Shown: piece by piece, positions 1 through 8,324 of the stretch
How the letters are laid out: each line of letters begins with the position of its first letter
How positions within the stretch are numbered: the first letter of the stretch is position 1
From: Porphyromonadaceae bacterium UBA7555
Lineage (GTDB): Bacteria; Bacteroidota; Bacteroidia; Bacteroidales; Muribaculaceae
Direction: 5' to 3'
Assembly (NCBI GenBank): GCA_002478045.1
Contig: DLLT01000059.1
Span: forward strand, 1-43,818
Length of the DNA: 43,818 bases
Notes under the pieces: model-generated
What the model saw: only the letters and a program-made list of their open reading frames with translations
What the model was told of the DNA's origin: nothing
Databases searched by the model: none
Made by a program: the position numbers and the translations under genes

Positions 1-114
1 GGAACTACGCCGCTGCCCCATTATTTCTTTATTTCACCGCCCGCTCATCCGCCACTTCCGCACTCCCCGCAGCCCCGAACACAGACAATGCGCCGAAATG
101 CGCCCGAATATTTG

Positions 115-145
115 TTTGTCAAAAGCAAATAAATGTGTAACTTTG
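115..145 (+). promoter_or_regulatory. Bacteroidales-type promoter (TTTG-N19-TAACTTTG)
   Basis: TTTG at 115-118 is followed by a 19-bp spacer and TAACTTTG at 138-145, an exact match to the Bacteroides primary-sigma consensus. Predicted transcription would start near 152. The nearest + strand gene begins at 359 (or 416), so the leader would be about 200 nt or more. It could instead drive a small RNA. The rest of 1-358 shows no convincing gene. Confidence 0.6.
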
Positions 146-358
146 CAGCGCAGGCCGCATCGCAGAAGCCCGGTCACGGGCAAAGTGGGTGGGTCGGCAA
201 ACATTTTTATATGAAAGCGTTTATCCGCGCCGATTCTTGACGAACAGGAAATCTCTCCTCCGTTCGCCGGGCGGCAAACGATACAGACGTCCACGCTTTT
301 TTGCATACCAACATCCGGATAGGACGTTATCCGGGCCCCAAAGCCCAAAAGTTGCTTT

Positions 359-2764
359 ATGACACTACTCACACCCCTCAAAAATGAAAAATCGGCACAT
401 GCCGAGACCCCGGCGATGCAGCACTCCACATCCCGCCCCGAATCCCATCCCTCATTTGCCGGCCTCCTTAACCGCTCAATCTTCCGCCCGGCACTTCTGC
501 TAATCCTACTGGCCCTCTCCTCCTTCTCCGCCCTCGCCGGCGACTGCGTAATTGACGGGATACACTATAATCTTAATACAACCGATAAAACAGCGGAAGT
601 GACACGCGATAGTTATAGCGGTGACGTGATTATACCCGAAACTATAACATACAACGACAAGACGTATTCCGTCACTTCTATCGGCGAATACGCCTTCTAC
701 AAATCCGGGATTACTTCCGTGACTATCCCCAACTCCGTCACTACCATCGGCCAAACAGCCTTTTTTAAATGTTCCGGACTCACTTCCGTGACCATCCCCA
801 ACTCCGTCACTTCAATCGGCTACGATGCCTTCTACGGCTGCTCCGGACTCACTTCATTGACATTCAATGCCGAAAAGTGCACCGAAATGACTCATCCTTT
901 TAGTAACTGTACAAATCTCACTTCATTGACTATTGGCGATAAAGTCACCATAATTCCTGACTACGCCTTCTACGGCTGCTCCGGACTCTCTTCATTGACA
1001 TTCAATGCCGAGAATTGCACCGATATGAAGGCTCCTTTTAGTGACTGTACAAATCTCACTTCATTGACTATTGGCGAAAAAGTCACTATAATTCCCAACT
1101 CAGCCTTCGCCCTCTGCTCCAAGCTCACTTCCGTAACCATCCCCAACTCCGTCACGTCAATCGGCGACCGCGTCTTCTACAGCTGCTCCGGACTCACTTC
1201 CGTGACCATCGGCAACTCCGTCACGTCAATCGGCGACTCCGCCTTCTCCGGCTGTTCCAGCCTCACTTCATTGACTATTGGCGAAAAAGTCTCTAAAATT
1301 CCCGGCTCATCCTTCTCCGGCTGCTCCAAGCTCACATCATTGACATTCAATGCCGAAAATTGCACCGATTTTTCTTTTAAGGACTATACAAATCTCGCAT
1401 CATTGACTATTGGCGAAAAAGTCACTACAATTCCAAGCTCGGCCTTCTCCGGCTGCTCCGGGCTCACTTCATTGACATTCAATGCCGAAAAGTGCACCGA
1501 AATGGACTCTCCTTTTAGTGACTGTACAAATCTCACTTCATTGACTATTGGCGATAAAGTCACCATAATTCCTGACTACGCCTTCTCCGGCTGCTCCGGC
1601 CTCTCTTCATTGACATTCAATGCCGAAAAGTGCACCGAAATAAAATTTCCTTTTAAGGACTGTAAAAAACTCACTTCACTGACTATTGGCGATAAAGTCA
1701 CTATAATTCCCGACAACGCCTTCTTCCGCTGCTACGGGCTCACCTCCGTGACCATCCCCAACTCCGTCACTTCAATCGGCAGCTCAGCCTTCTACGAGTG
1801 CACCGGGCTCACTTCCGTGACCATCGGCAACTCTGTCACTACCATCGACAAAAACGCCTTCGTCGGCTGCACCGGGCTCACTTCCGTGACCATCCCCAAT
1901 TCCGTCACTACCATCGGCCAAACAGCCTTTTTTAAATGTTCCGGACTCACTTCCGTGACCATCCCCAACTCCGTCACTTCAATCGGCATCTCCGCCTTCG
2001 TCAGCTGTTCCGGGCTCACTTCCGTGATATTCAATGCCGAAAAGTGCACCGAGATGTATAACGCTTTTAGTTACTGTACAAATCTCACCTCATTGACTAT
2101 TGGCGATAAAGTCACTATAATTCCACGCTCAGCCTTCGAGGGCTGCTCCGGCCTAACTTCATTGACATTCAATGCCGAAAAGTGCACCGAAATGAATAAC
2201 GCTTTTAATTACTGTACAAATCTCACTACATTGACTATTGGCGATAAAGTCACTATAATTCCACGCTCAGCCTTCGCCGGCTGCTCCGGGCTCACTTCTG
2301 TGACCATCCCCAACTCCGTCACCTCTATCGACTACTCAGCCTTCTCCGACTGCTCCGGATTGACTTCCGTAATCATCGGCAATTCCGTCACCTCCATCGG
2401 CTCCTACGCCTTCTCCGGCTGCACAGGGCTGAGAAAACTGGTCTCTCTGGCCGTTGCGCCGCCCTCATGTGGCTATAAGGTATTTGAAGAAGTTGACAAA
2501 ACAGCTTGCCGGTTGACCGTCCCGGACGAATCTATCAATAGGTACAAGGATGCAGACCAGTGGAAGGATTTTATGGATATATCAGGGACTAGCGGCGTGG
2601 ACGATGTGAGCTTGGACACGCAGAACGCGGTCTATGAGGTATATAACCTGCAAGGCGTGCGCGTGGCCGGCGGTATGCGCGAAGCGGAAATCACCGCCGA
2701 TGCCCTGCCCCACGGCATCTACATCCTTGTATCGCCGCAAGGCCGTAAGAAACTGAAAATCTAA
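359..2764 (+). CDS. BspA-like leucine-rich-repeat surface protein
   Basis: An 801-residue exported protein built almost wholly of LRR_5 (BspA/TpLRR) repeats, a family used for adhesion or protein binding at the surface of oral and gut Bacteroidales. A hydrophobic signal segment lies at about residues 42-60, with a likely cut after Ala-Leu-Ala. Two repeat types alternate from about residue 90 to 690: a 23-residue unit around TSVTIPNSVTSIG and a longer unit around LTFNAEKCTEM plus LTIGDKVTIIP. The last 45 or so residues (VYNLQGV, then HGIYILVSPQG) resemble a short type IX secretion C-terminal signal; the same tail ends the gene at 24888. The start is uncertain: the first ATG gives a long polar leader, and Met20 (position 416) is an alternative. 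The ligand is unknown. The repeats are near-identical at DNA level, so copy number may vary. Confidence 0.85.
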   Translation: MTLLTPLKNEKSAHAETPAMQHSTSRPESHPSFAGLLNRSIFRPALLLILLALSSFSALAGDCVIDGIHYNLNTTDKTAEVTRDSYSGDVIIPETITYNDKTYSVTSIGEYAFYKSGITSVTIPNSVTTIGQTAFFKCSGLTSVTIPNSVTSIGYDAFYGCSGLTSLTFNAEKCTEMTHPFSNCTNLTSLTIGDKVTIIPDYAFYGCSGLSSLTFNAENCTDMKAPFSDCTNLTSLTIGEKVTIIPNSAFALCSKLTSVTIPNSVTSIGDRVFYSCSGLTSVTIGNSVTSIGDSAFSGCSSLTSLTIGEKVSKIPGSSFSGCSKLTSLTFNAENCTDFSFKDYTNLASLTIGEKVTTIPSSAFSGCSGLTSLTFNAEKCTEMDSPFSDCTNLTSLTIGDKVTIIPDYAFSGCSGLSSLTFNAEKCTEIKFPFKDCKKLTSLTIGDKVTIIPDNAFFRCYGLTSVTIPNSVTSIGSSAFYECTGLTSVTIGNSVTTIDKNAFVGCTGLTSVTIPNSVTTIGQTAFFKCSGLTSVTIPNSVTSIGISAFVSCSGLTSVIFNAEKCTEMYNAFSYCTNLTSLTIGDKVTIIPRSAFEGCSGLTSLTFNAEKCTEMNNAFNYCTNLTTLTIGDKVTIIPRSAFAGCSGLTSVTIPNSVTSIDYSAFSDCSGLTSVIIGNSVTSIGSYAFSGCTGLRKLVSLAVAPPSCGYKVFEEVDKTACRLTVPDESINRYKDADQWKDFMDISGTSGVDDVSLDTQNAVYEVYNLQGVRVAGGMREAEITADALPHGIYILVSPQGRKKLKI
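734..820 (+). repeat. Exact 87-bp direct repeat, copy 1, within the BspA-like gene
   Basis: This 87-bp stretch is identical to 1901-1987. Each copy encodes the end of one LRR unit, the segment containing GQTAFFKCSGL, and the next 23-residue unit. Recombination between the copies would delete or duplicate 1167 bp in frame (389 codons). Confidence 0.85.
1901..1987 (+). repeat. Exact 87-bp direct repeat, copy 2, within the BspA-like gene
   Basis: Second copy of the repeat at 734-820, in the same reading frame and orientation. Flanking units differ, so this looks like a recent internal duplication or gene conversion within the LRR array. Confidence 0.85.
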
Positions 2765-2793
2765 ACTGATTCACTTATCATACTCACCTGAAA

Positions 2794-2836
2794 AGGCGCG
2801 GATGTCGGCGGCGATTGCCACCCGATATCCGCGCCT
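2794..2836 (+). terminator. Hairpin after the first BspA-like gene, probable terminator
   Basis: Two 15-nt arms pair fully around a 13-nt loop. The only non-Watson-Crick pair is G-U when read from the + strand (A-C on the other), so the structure fits RNA from the upstream gene. No U-tract follows, so it may be a 3'-end stabiliser rather than a classic intrinsic terminator. The rest of 2765-3098 has no gene. Confidence 0.55.
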
Positions 2837-3020
2837 GCTCTGTATATCTGTTATATGCTAATTCGCATTGCCATAGCACGTGGGAAAAGCAGTACCGGAC
2901 GGACTCGGCCTTACGATGAGTGTTCACCCACTCCTACGATAATAGACGTGCTTACACTTGTTACATTATTAAATAAGGCTAAAACGGTGGGGGCGGATGC
3001 GGTGATGGCGGAATTTTTCG

Positions 3021-3028
3021 TATATTTG
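3021..3028 (+). promoter_or_regulatory. Possible -7 element (TATATTTG) upstream of glyS
   Basis: TATATTTG matches the TAnnTTTG -7 consensus 70 bp before the glyS start. No TTTG was found at the expected -33 distance, so this is only a partial match. Confidence 0.35.
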
Positions 3029-3098
3029 CACGATATTTTGCGCCGTCGGCATGGCGGTGCTCACCAATTGCAAATAAAACAGCTAATTAAATATAGAT

Positions 3099-4643
3099 AT
3101 GGCACAACAAGAAGATGTCTTCAAGAAGATAGTTTCGCACGCCAAAGAGTACGGATTCGTATTCCCCTCCAGCGAAATTTACGACGGCCTGGCCGCAGTG
3201 TATGACTACGGCCAAAACGGCGTCGAGCTCAAAAACAATATCAAACGTTACTGGTGGGAAGCGATGACCCTGCTGCACGAGAATATCGTAGGCTTGGATT
3301 CGGCCATCTTTATGCACCCGACCATCTGGAAAGCTTCGGGTCACGTGGATGCCTTCAACGATCCCCTGATTGACAACCGCGACTCCAAGAAGCGCTATCG
3401 CGCCGACGTGCTCATCGAAGACCAGATAGCCAAATACGACGACAAGATTGACAAAGAAGTCAAGAAAGCCGCCAAACGCTTCGGCGAGGGCTTTGACGAA
3501 GCACTGTTCCGTCAGACCAACGCCCGCGTACTCGAGCATCAGGCCCGCCGCGACGCGCTGCACAAGCGCTATACCAAGGCTATGAACGACAACGACCTGG
3601 CCGAGTTGCGCCAAATCATCATCGACGAAGAAATCGTCTGCCCCATATCCGGCACCAAGAACTGGACGGACGTACGTCAGTTCAACCTGATGTTCCGCAC
3701 CGAAATGGGCAGCACCTCCGACGGTGCCATGACCGTATACCTGCGTCCCGAGACCGCTCAGGGCATCTTTGTCAACTACCTCAACGTCCAAAAGACCGGC
3801 CGTATGCGCATACCCTTCGGCATCGCACAGATAGGCAAGGCCTTCCGCAACGAGATTGTCGCACGCCAATTCATCTTCCGTATGCGCGAGTTCGAGCAGA
3901 TGGAAATGCAATTCTTTGTACGCCCCGGCGAAGAACTCAAGTGGTTCGAGCAGTGGAAACAATGGCGTCTGGCATGGCACAAGGCCCTCGGCATGGGCGA
4001 TGACAAATATCGCTTCCACGACCACGAAAAACTGGCACACTACGCCAACGCCGCCACCGACATCGAATTCCGTATGCCCTTCGGATTCAAGGAAGTCGAA
4101 GGCATCCACTCGCGTACCAACTTCGACCTGTCGCAGCACGAGAAATTCTCCGGCAAGAAGATCCAATACTTCGACCCCGAGCTCAACGAAAGCTACACGC
4201 CCTACGTCATCGAGACATCCATCGGCGTCGACCGTATGTTCCTGAGCGTATTGTGCTCCTCATACGAAGAGCAGGCACTCGAGAACGGCGAGACACGCGT
4301 GGTGCTGCACCTGCCCGAGCCTTTGGCTCCCGTCAAATGCGCCGTCATGCCCCTGGTCCGCAAAGACGGGCTGCCCGAAAAGGCACGCGAGATTGTCAAT
4401 GACCTCAAATTCGACTTCGCCACACACTACGACGAAAAAGACTCCATCGGCAAGCGCTACCGTCGCCAAGATGCCATAGGCACCCCCTTCTGCATCACCG
4501 TCGACCACCAGACACTCGAAGACAATACCGTCACCCTGCGCGAGCGCGATTCCATGGCTCAGACACGCGTCAACATCGCCGACCTGCACAGCCTTATCCA
4601 CGACCGCGTAAGCCTCAACGGGCTGCTCCGTTGCCTCGGATAA
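3099..4643 (+). CDS. glyS: Glycine--tRNA ligase (homodimeric class II)
   Basis: Charges tRNA-Gly with glycine in the cytosol, using ATP. The 514-residue length fits the single-chain alpha2 form rather than the alpha2beta2 form. The N-terminus carries the family segment FPSSEIYDG and a GLAAVYDYG-like stretch. Class II motif 2 is seen as IGKAFRNEI followed by REFEQMEMQ near residues 246-270, and motif 3 as SIGVDRMF near residue 370. The C-terminal 120 or so residues form the anticodon-binding domain. It stands alone on the + strand, about 330 bp after the BspA-like gene and about 100 bp before lemA. The ATG at 3099 directly precedes the conserved N-terminus, so the start is well supported. Essential and housekeeping. 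Confidence 0.97.
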   Translation: MAQQEDVFKKIVSHAKEYGFVFPSSEIYDGLAAVYDYGQNGVELKNNIKRYWWEAMTLLHENIVGLDSAIFMHPTIWKASGHVDAFNDPLIDNRDSKKRYRADVLIEDQIAKYDDKIDKEVKKAAKRFGEGFDEALFRQTNARVLEHQARRDALHKRYTKAMNDNDLAELRQIIIDEEIVCPISGTKNWTDVRQFNLMFRTEMGSTSDGAMTVYLRPETAQGIFVNYLNVQKTGRMRIPFGIAQIGKAFRNEIVARQFIFRMREFEQMEMQFFVRPGEELKWFEQWKQWRLAWHKALGMGDDKYRFHDHEKLAHYANAATDIEFRMPFGFKEVEGIHSRTNFDLSQHEKFSGKKIQYFDPELNESYTPYVIETSIGVDRMFLSVLCSSYEEQALENGETRVVLHLPEPLAPVKCAVMPLVRKDGLPEKAREIVNDLKFDFATHYDEKDSIGKRYRRQDAIGTPFCITVDHQTLEDNTVTLRERDSMAQTRVNIADLHSLIHDRVSLNGLLRCLG

Positions 4644-4747
4644 TCCGGCGACAGCATATATCCGCGCCGACGCACACGACACAAGATGCAAGGCACGACA
4701 CACCACACCGATACACATTATTAAATAACAAAAAATAAATACCGACA

Positions 4748-5425
4748 ATGGCATTTAGCTTCACCTCCCCCTCATCCGGCACCCCTGTCAAAAAATCCAA
4801 CATCATCTGGGGCGTCGTCATCTTCGTCCTCCTCGTACTTGTACTGGGCGGCGGATGCACCTACAACTCCATGGTTACCAAACAGGAAACCGTAGACCAG
4901 GCATGGAACGACGTCCAGACCTCGTACCAGCGCCGCTTCGACCTCATACCCAACCTCGTGAACACCGTCAAAGGCTACGCCAAGCACGAAAGCAGCACCT
5001 TGACCAACGTCACCGGAGTACGTACCGGCACTCTGGCACCCGCCGTACAGCAGGCCCAAGACTCGCTGATGGCCGCACAAGATGCCGCACAAGCCTTCGG
5101 CGGACCCCACAGCCAAGGACCCGATATGGCCAAGATTGAAGCCGCCAACCGCGCACTCGGCCTGTATGTCAACGCCGTACACGAGGCATATCCCGACCTC
5201 AAAGCCAACGAGAACTTCAAGGACCTGCAAGTGCAACTCGAAGGCACCGAAAACCGCATCAACACCGCGCGCACACGCTACAACGAGGCCGTAAAGACCT
5301 ACAACGTCGCCATCCGCCGCTTCCCGGCCAATATATTTGCCGGACTCTTCGGATTTGAAAAGATGCAAGGCTTCCAAGCCGATGCAGGCGCCCAGAAAGC
5401 CGTAACGGTCAACTTTGACGAGTAA
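4748..5425 (+). CDS. lemA: LemA family membrane protein
   Basis: A 225-residue protein with one N-terminal membrane segment (about residues 19-37) and a helical LemA domain on the far side of the inner membrane. Family hallmarks are KQETVDQAWNDVQ, the RRFDLIPNLVNTVKGYA-like segment and the late RFPANIFAGLFGF stretch. LemA proteins are widespread but their biochemical role is not settled. They are often encoded beside a TPM-domain protein, which is absent here. An insertion rich in Ala, Gln and Gly (about residues 98-125) sits between the two helical halves. The gene follows glyS by about 100 bp and precedes the FKBP gene by 49 bp, so these may be cotranscribed. Confidence 0.9.
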   Translation: MAFSFTSPSSGTPVKKSNIIWGVVIFVLLVLVLGGGCTYNSMVTKQETVDQAWNDVQTSYQRRFDLIPNLVNTVKGYAKHESSTLTNVTGVRTGTLAPAVQQAQDSLMAAQDAAQAFGGPHSQGPDMAKIEAANRALGLYVNAVHEAYPDLKANENFKDLQVQLEGTENRINTARTRYNEAVKTYNVAIRRFPANIFAGLFGFEKMQGFQADAGAQKAVTVNFDE

Positions 5426-5474
5426 ACAGCGACGCCGGTATCGCGACACACAACGTACACACAAGACACTATCA

Positions 5475-6053
5475 ATGAAACGCATACATTCAACACTTCT
5501 CATAGCTCTCGCCTGCGGAGCCGCCGTATTCCAGACCGCATGCAGCGACAACGACAACGAGCAACTTTGGGAACAATACGCCGAGTGGCGCAACGCCAAC
5601 ATCGCGTGGATCGAAGCTCAGGCCAAGCGCACCAACGCCGACGGAACGCCCTACTATACCAAGGTGGTAGCCCCGTGGGACGTAACCGCCTACGTTCTGA
5701 TGCACACCATCGACGGGCCGCACACGGACAATCTCGTACCCCTGTCCACCTCAACCACCGATGTCCGCTATCACCTCCATTTATATGACGGCACACCCGT
5801 AGACTCGTCCACAAACATCAAGACCTACGGAGACGGCCTCTTCCGCACACGCCTCAACGATGACGGTATAATTGCCGGATGGAAACTTGCCGTACAGAAT
5901 ATGCACGTAGGCGACAGCGTAGAAGTTCTCATACCATACGCCCAAGCCTACGGTACACAGAGCAGCGGCGTCATCAAGCCCTATACGGCACTGCGCTTCA
6001 ACCTCCGTCTGGTAGACATCCCCTACTACGAACTGCCCGACTTCGACGAATAA
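5475..6053 (+). CDS. FKBP-type peptidyl-prolyl isomerase lipoprotein
   Basis: A 192-residue predicted lipoprotein with a C-terminal FKBP domain, which would catalyse cis-trans isomerisation of peptide-proline bonds in the cell envelope. The chosen ATG gives a clean signal peptide (MKRIHSTLLIALA) ending at Cys23 followed by SDNDNE, typical of Bacteroidales lipoproteins. An upstream in-frame ATG at 5415 would add a polar leader and overlap lemA, so it is rejected. FKBP signatures are GWKLAVQNMHVGDSVEVLIP and a YGTQSSGVIKPYTAL-like segment ahead of the last strand. Active-site aromatic positions look only partly conserved, so it may act as a chaperone more than an enzyme. It ends with the acidic tail PDFDE. 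A strong hairpin follows at 6132. Confidence 0.85.
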   Translation: MKRIHSTLLIALACGAAVFQTACSDNDNEQLWEQYAEWRNANIAWIEAQAKRTNADGTPYYTKVVAPWDVTAYVLMHTIDGPHTDNLVPLSTSTTDVRYHLHLYDGTPVDSSTNIKTYGDGLFRTRLNDDGIIAGWKLAVQNMHVGDSVEVLIPYAQAYGTQSSGVIKPYTALRFNLRLVDIPYYELPDFDE

Positions 6054-6131
6054 TACCCCCCTCGAAGCAAAAGTCTCGCCAAGGCTTAACGACACCGACC
6101 ACACAATTCGGAGACCGATCCGATGCACAAT

Positions 6132-6178
6132 ACGGCGGCAGGCACACTCGGACACACAACCGATGCGCCTGCCGCCGT
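6132..6178 (+). terminator. Hairpin downstream of the FKBP gene, probable terminator
   Basis: Arms ACGGCGGCAGGC and GCCTGCCGCCGT pair perfectly over 12 bp around a 23-nt loop, 79 bp after the FKBP stop. It is GC-rich and well placed to end the glyS-lemA-FKBP transcription unit, but has only a weak T stretch (AATTT) after it. Confidence 0.5.
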
Positions 6179-6375
6179 CAATTTACACACATCGCGCCAA
6201 GCCCATTATTCACGCCCCGACAACGCCTACTTCGGCATCACGGCATCACTGATGACAAAGCCGCAGACACACGCCGTGAACGTGAAAATAGCTTACGTAG
6301 TCTGAAAGAACTTGAAAAGAACAAAAAAGTTATCTACACCCTACGGCATTTTATCAACATTAGAGGCCCGCGGCG

Positions 6376-6406
6376 TTTGTACTTGTCCGATTTTTAACTA
6401 CATTTG
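6376..6406 (+). promoter_or_regulatory. Promoter of the parA-parB cluster (TTTG-N19-TACATTTG)
   Basis: TTTG at 6376-6379, a 19-bp spacer and TACATTTG at 6399-6406 match the Bacteroides primary promoter exactly. Predicted transcription starts near 6413, leaving a leader of about 205 nt before the parA ATG at 6619. Confidence 0.75.
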
Positions 6407-6417
6407 CGGTGCAAAAA

Positions 6418-6438
6418 CGTGGAACATCGCGTTCCACG
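6418..6438 (+). promoter_or_regulatory. Perfect 8-bp palindrome at the start of the parA leader
   Basis: CGTGGAAC and GTTCCACG are separated by 5 nt, right at the predicted transcription start. The arms match the half-sites of the bacterial parS consensus but point outward instead of inward. It could be an RNA hairpin at the 5' end or a ParB- or repressor-contacted site. No intact parS (TGTTCCACGTGGAACA type) was seen in the window. Confidence 0.45.
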
Positions 6439-6618
6439 CACGATGCACCGATAGCCGAGTCCTCGTGCATGGCTCATTTTTCGACACACGATAGGGATGC
6501 AAAGGCGTCCAATAGACAAGTGCGGCAACCGATGCACAATATATTCCAAGGTATCCGAGAGCGGCGACTGAAGAATATATGCCATACATTTTTTCAGGAC
6601 ATATCACATAGTAAATAT

Positions 6619-7395
6619 ATGGGTAAAATCATTGCAATAGCAAACCAAAAAGGCGGAGTGGGCAAGACCACTACGACCATCAACCTCGCTGCCGGTCTCG
6701 CCGCCGAAGGCAAGAAGATACTCATCATCGATGCCGACCCCCAGGCCAACGCCACCAGCGGCTACGGCATCGACCCCGCATCGATGACATCGTCCATATA
6801 CGAATGCCTGGTAGACGGCTATCCGTTGGACGGTTCGCAGGTAAAGACCTGTGTCGAAGGCCTCGAACTTATAGGCAGTCGCATCGACCTGGCCGGTGCC
6901 GAATTGGAGCTCATCAACCAACCCGAGCGCGAGCGCGTGCTCTCCAAACTTCTCGAGCCGATACGCGCCAAGTACGACTACATACTCATAGACTGCTCAC
7001 CGTCACTGGGACTGATAACGGTCAATGCGCTCACCGCAGCCGACAGCGTCATCATCCCCGTGCAGGCCGAATACTTCGCCCTCGAAGGCATCTCCAAGCT
7101 TCTCAACACGATACGCATCATCAAGAAGCGGCTCAATCCCGAGTTGGAAATCGAAGGCTTCCTACTGACAATGTACGACTCGCGCCTGCGCTTGGCCAAT
7201 CAAATCTACGAAGAACTGAAGACCTACTTCGCCGATATGATATTTGACACGGTAATACCGCGCAACATCAAGCTCAGCGAAGCGCCCAGCCACGGACTGC
7301 CCGTGCTGTTGTATGATCCCGAGAGCCGCGGCGCGACATCTCACGTAGCCCTGGCCAAAGAAATCATTGCCAAGCACGCCGCCAAGCAGTCTTAA
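6619..7395 (+). CDS. parA: Chromosome-partitioning ATPase ParA/Soj
   Basis: A 258-residue cytosolic P-loop ATPase that binds DNA non-specifically when ATP-bound and works with ParB to segregate chromosome origins. The deviant Walker A motif KGGVGKTT lies at residues 11-18, with the Walker A' aspartate segment IIDADPQANAT near residue 38 and Walker B as YILIDCSPSLG. The ATG at 6619 places the P-loop at its usual distance from the N-terminus; the longer in-frame form from 6409 is rejected. parB follows after 29 bp. The pair with DUF5683 and a lytic transglycosylase points to the chromosomal rather than plasmid type. Confidence 0.96.
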   Translation: MGKIIAIANQKGGVGKTTTTINLAAGLAAEGKKILIIDADPQANATSGYGIDPASMTSSIYECLVDGYPLDGSQVKTCVEGLELIGSRIDLAGAELELINQPERERVLSKLLEPIRAKYDYILIDCSPSLGLITVNALTAADSVIIPVQAEYFALEGISKLLNTIRIIKKRLNPELEIEGFLLTMYDSRLRLANQIYEELKTYFADMIFDTVIPRNIKLSEAPSHGLPVLLYDPESRGATSHVALAKEIIAKHAAKQS

Positions 7396-7424
7396 ACACC
7401 GAACATCTATTCGAAAACACCATT

Positions 7425-8324
7425 ATGACACAGAAACATAGCGCCTTAGGCCGTGGATTAGGATCGCTCATCACTATGGACGATGTCCCCGCGCGTGGGT
7501 CCTCGGCCATCAACGACATACCACTGTCCCAAATCCAGCCCAATCCCGACCAGCCTCGCAGAACCTTTGACGAAGAAGCTCTGGACGAACTGGCCGCCAG
7601 CATACGCGAATTAGGCATAATTCAGCCCCTGTCGCTGCGCAAGACCGGGGCAGACAGCTACCAGATTATCGCCGGCGAGCGTCGTTTTCGTGCCGCCAAG
7701 CGCGCCGGGCTCACCCATGTGCCGGCATACATACGCACCGCCAACGAAGCCGAGCTCACCGAGATGGCCCTGATTGAGAACATCCAACGCGAGGACCTCA
7801 ACGCCATCGAAATAGCACTGACCTTCAAGAAATTGCTGGACCAGTACAACCTGACACAAGAAAGGCTGAGTGAGCGCATAGGCAAGAAACGCGCCACCAT
7901 CGCCAACTTCCTGCGCCTGCTGCGTCTGCCCGCCGAGGTCCAACTCGGATTGCGCGACAAGCGAGTAGACATGGGACACGCGCGCGCACTGCTCACCATA
8001 GACAAGCCCGCACTGCAGCTCAAGCTGTACAACGAGATACTGCGCAAAGGTCTGTCAGTGCGCCGCGTCGAAGAACTCGCGCGCCAATACCAAGAAAACG
8101 ATTCCGCCGCCAAGTCCGGCGAAGAGGCACACAAAGGCGCCTCACGCTACTCGGCCGGCGACTTCGACGTCCTGGGCAAACAGCTATCCTCGACCTTCAA
8201 CACGAAGGTCAAATTCACCTGCAACCGCTCAGGCAAAGGACAAATATCCTTCCCCTTTGCCAACGACGACGAGCTGGAACGCCTCATCACAATGTTCGAC
8301 TCGCTAAAACCCACAGCAAATTGA
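7425..8324 (+). CDS. parB: Chromosome-partitioning protein ParB/Spo0J
   Basis: A 299-residue DNA-binding CTPase clamp that loads at parS sites near the origin and partners ParA. The N-terminal segment LGRGLGSLI is the usual ParA-interacting region. The ParB/Srx domain has IPLSQIQPNPDQPR, then the CTP-binding GERRFRA at residues 84-90 and the ENIQREDLN segment. A helix-turn-helix around LSERIGKKRATIANFLRLL (about residues 146-164) contacts parS. The C-terminal part is a dimerisation domain. The last codons overlap the TTG start of the next gene, so translation is probably coupled. parS sites themselves are not evident here. Confidence 0.96.
   Translation: MTQKHSALGRGLGSLITMDDVPARGSSAINDIPLSQIQPNPDQPRRTFDEEALDELAASIRELGIIQPLSLRKTGADSYQIIAGERRFRAAKRAGLTHVPAYIRTANEAELTEMALIENIQREDLNAIEIALTFKKLLDQYNLTQERLSERIGKKRATIANFLRLLRLPAEVQLGLRDKRVDMGHARALLTIDKPALQLKLYNEILRKGLSVRRVEELARQYQENDSAAKSGEEAHKGASRYSAGDFDVLGKQLSSTFNTKVKFTCNRSGKGQISFPFANDDELERLITMFDSLKPTAN

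Larger units (their letters stand above)
6054..6618. other. Intergenic region between the FKBP gene and parA
   Basis: No gene is supported in these 565 bp. It holds the hairpin at 6132-6178, the parA promoter at 6376-6406, the small palindrome at 6418-6438, and two exact copies of CCGATGCACAATA (6120-6132 and 6529-6541). An in-frame extension of parA back to 6409 lacks any conserved sequence and is rejected. Confidence 0.6.

Noticed and set aside
34..429. A 131-codon minus-strand frame at the left edge
   Set aside because: No family features; Cys-rich random composition; it overlaps the + strand promoter and the BspA-like gene start.
2870..2890. A CACGTG core as a parS site
   Set aside because: The flanks do not match the parS consensus and it is not palindromic beyond the core.
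3087..4166. A 359-codon minus-strand frame opposite glyS
   Set aside because: glyS has all class II motifs on the + strand; the opposite frame has none.
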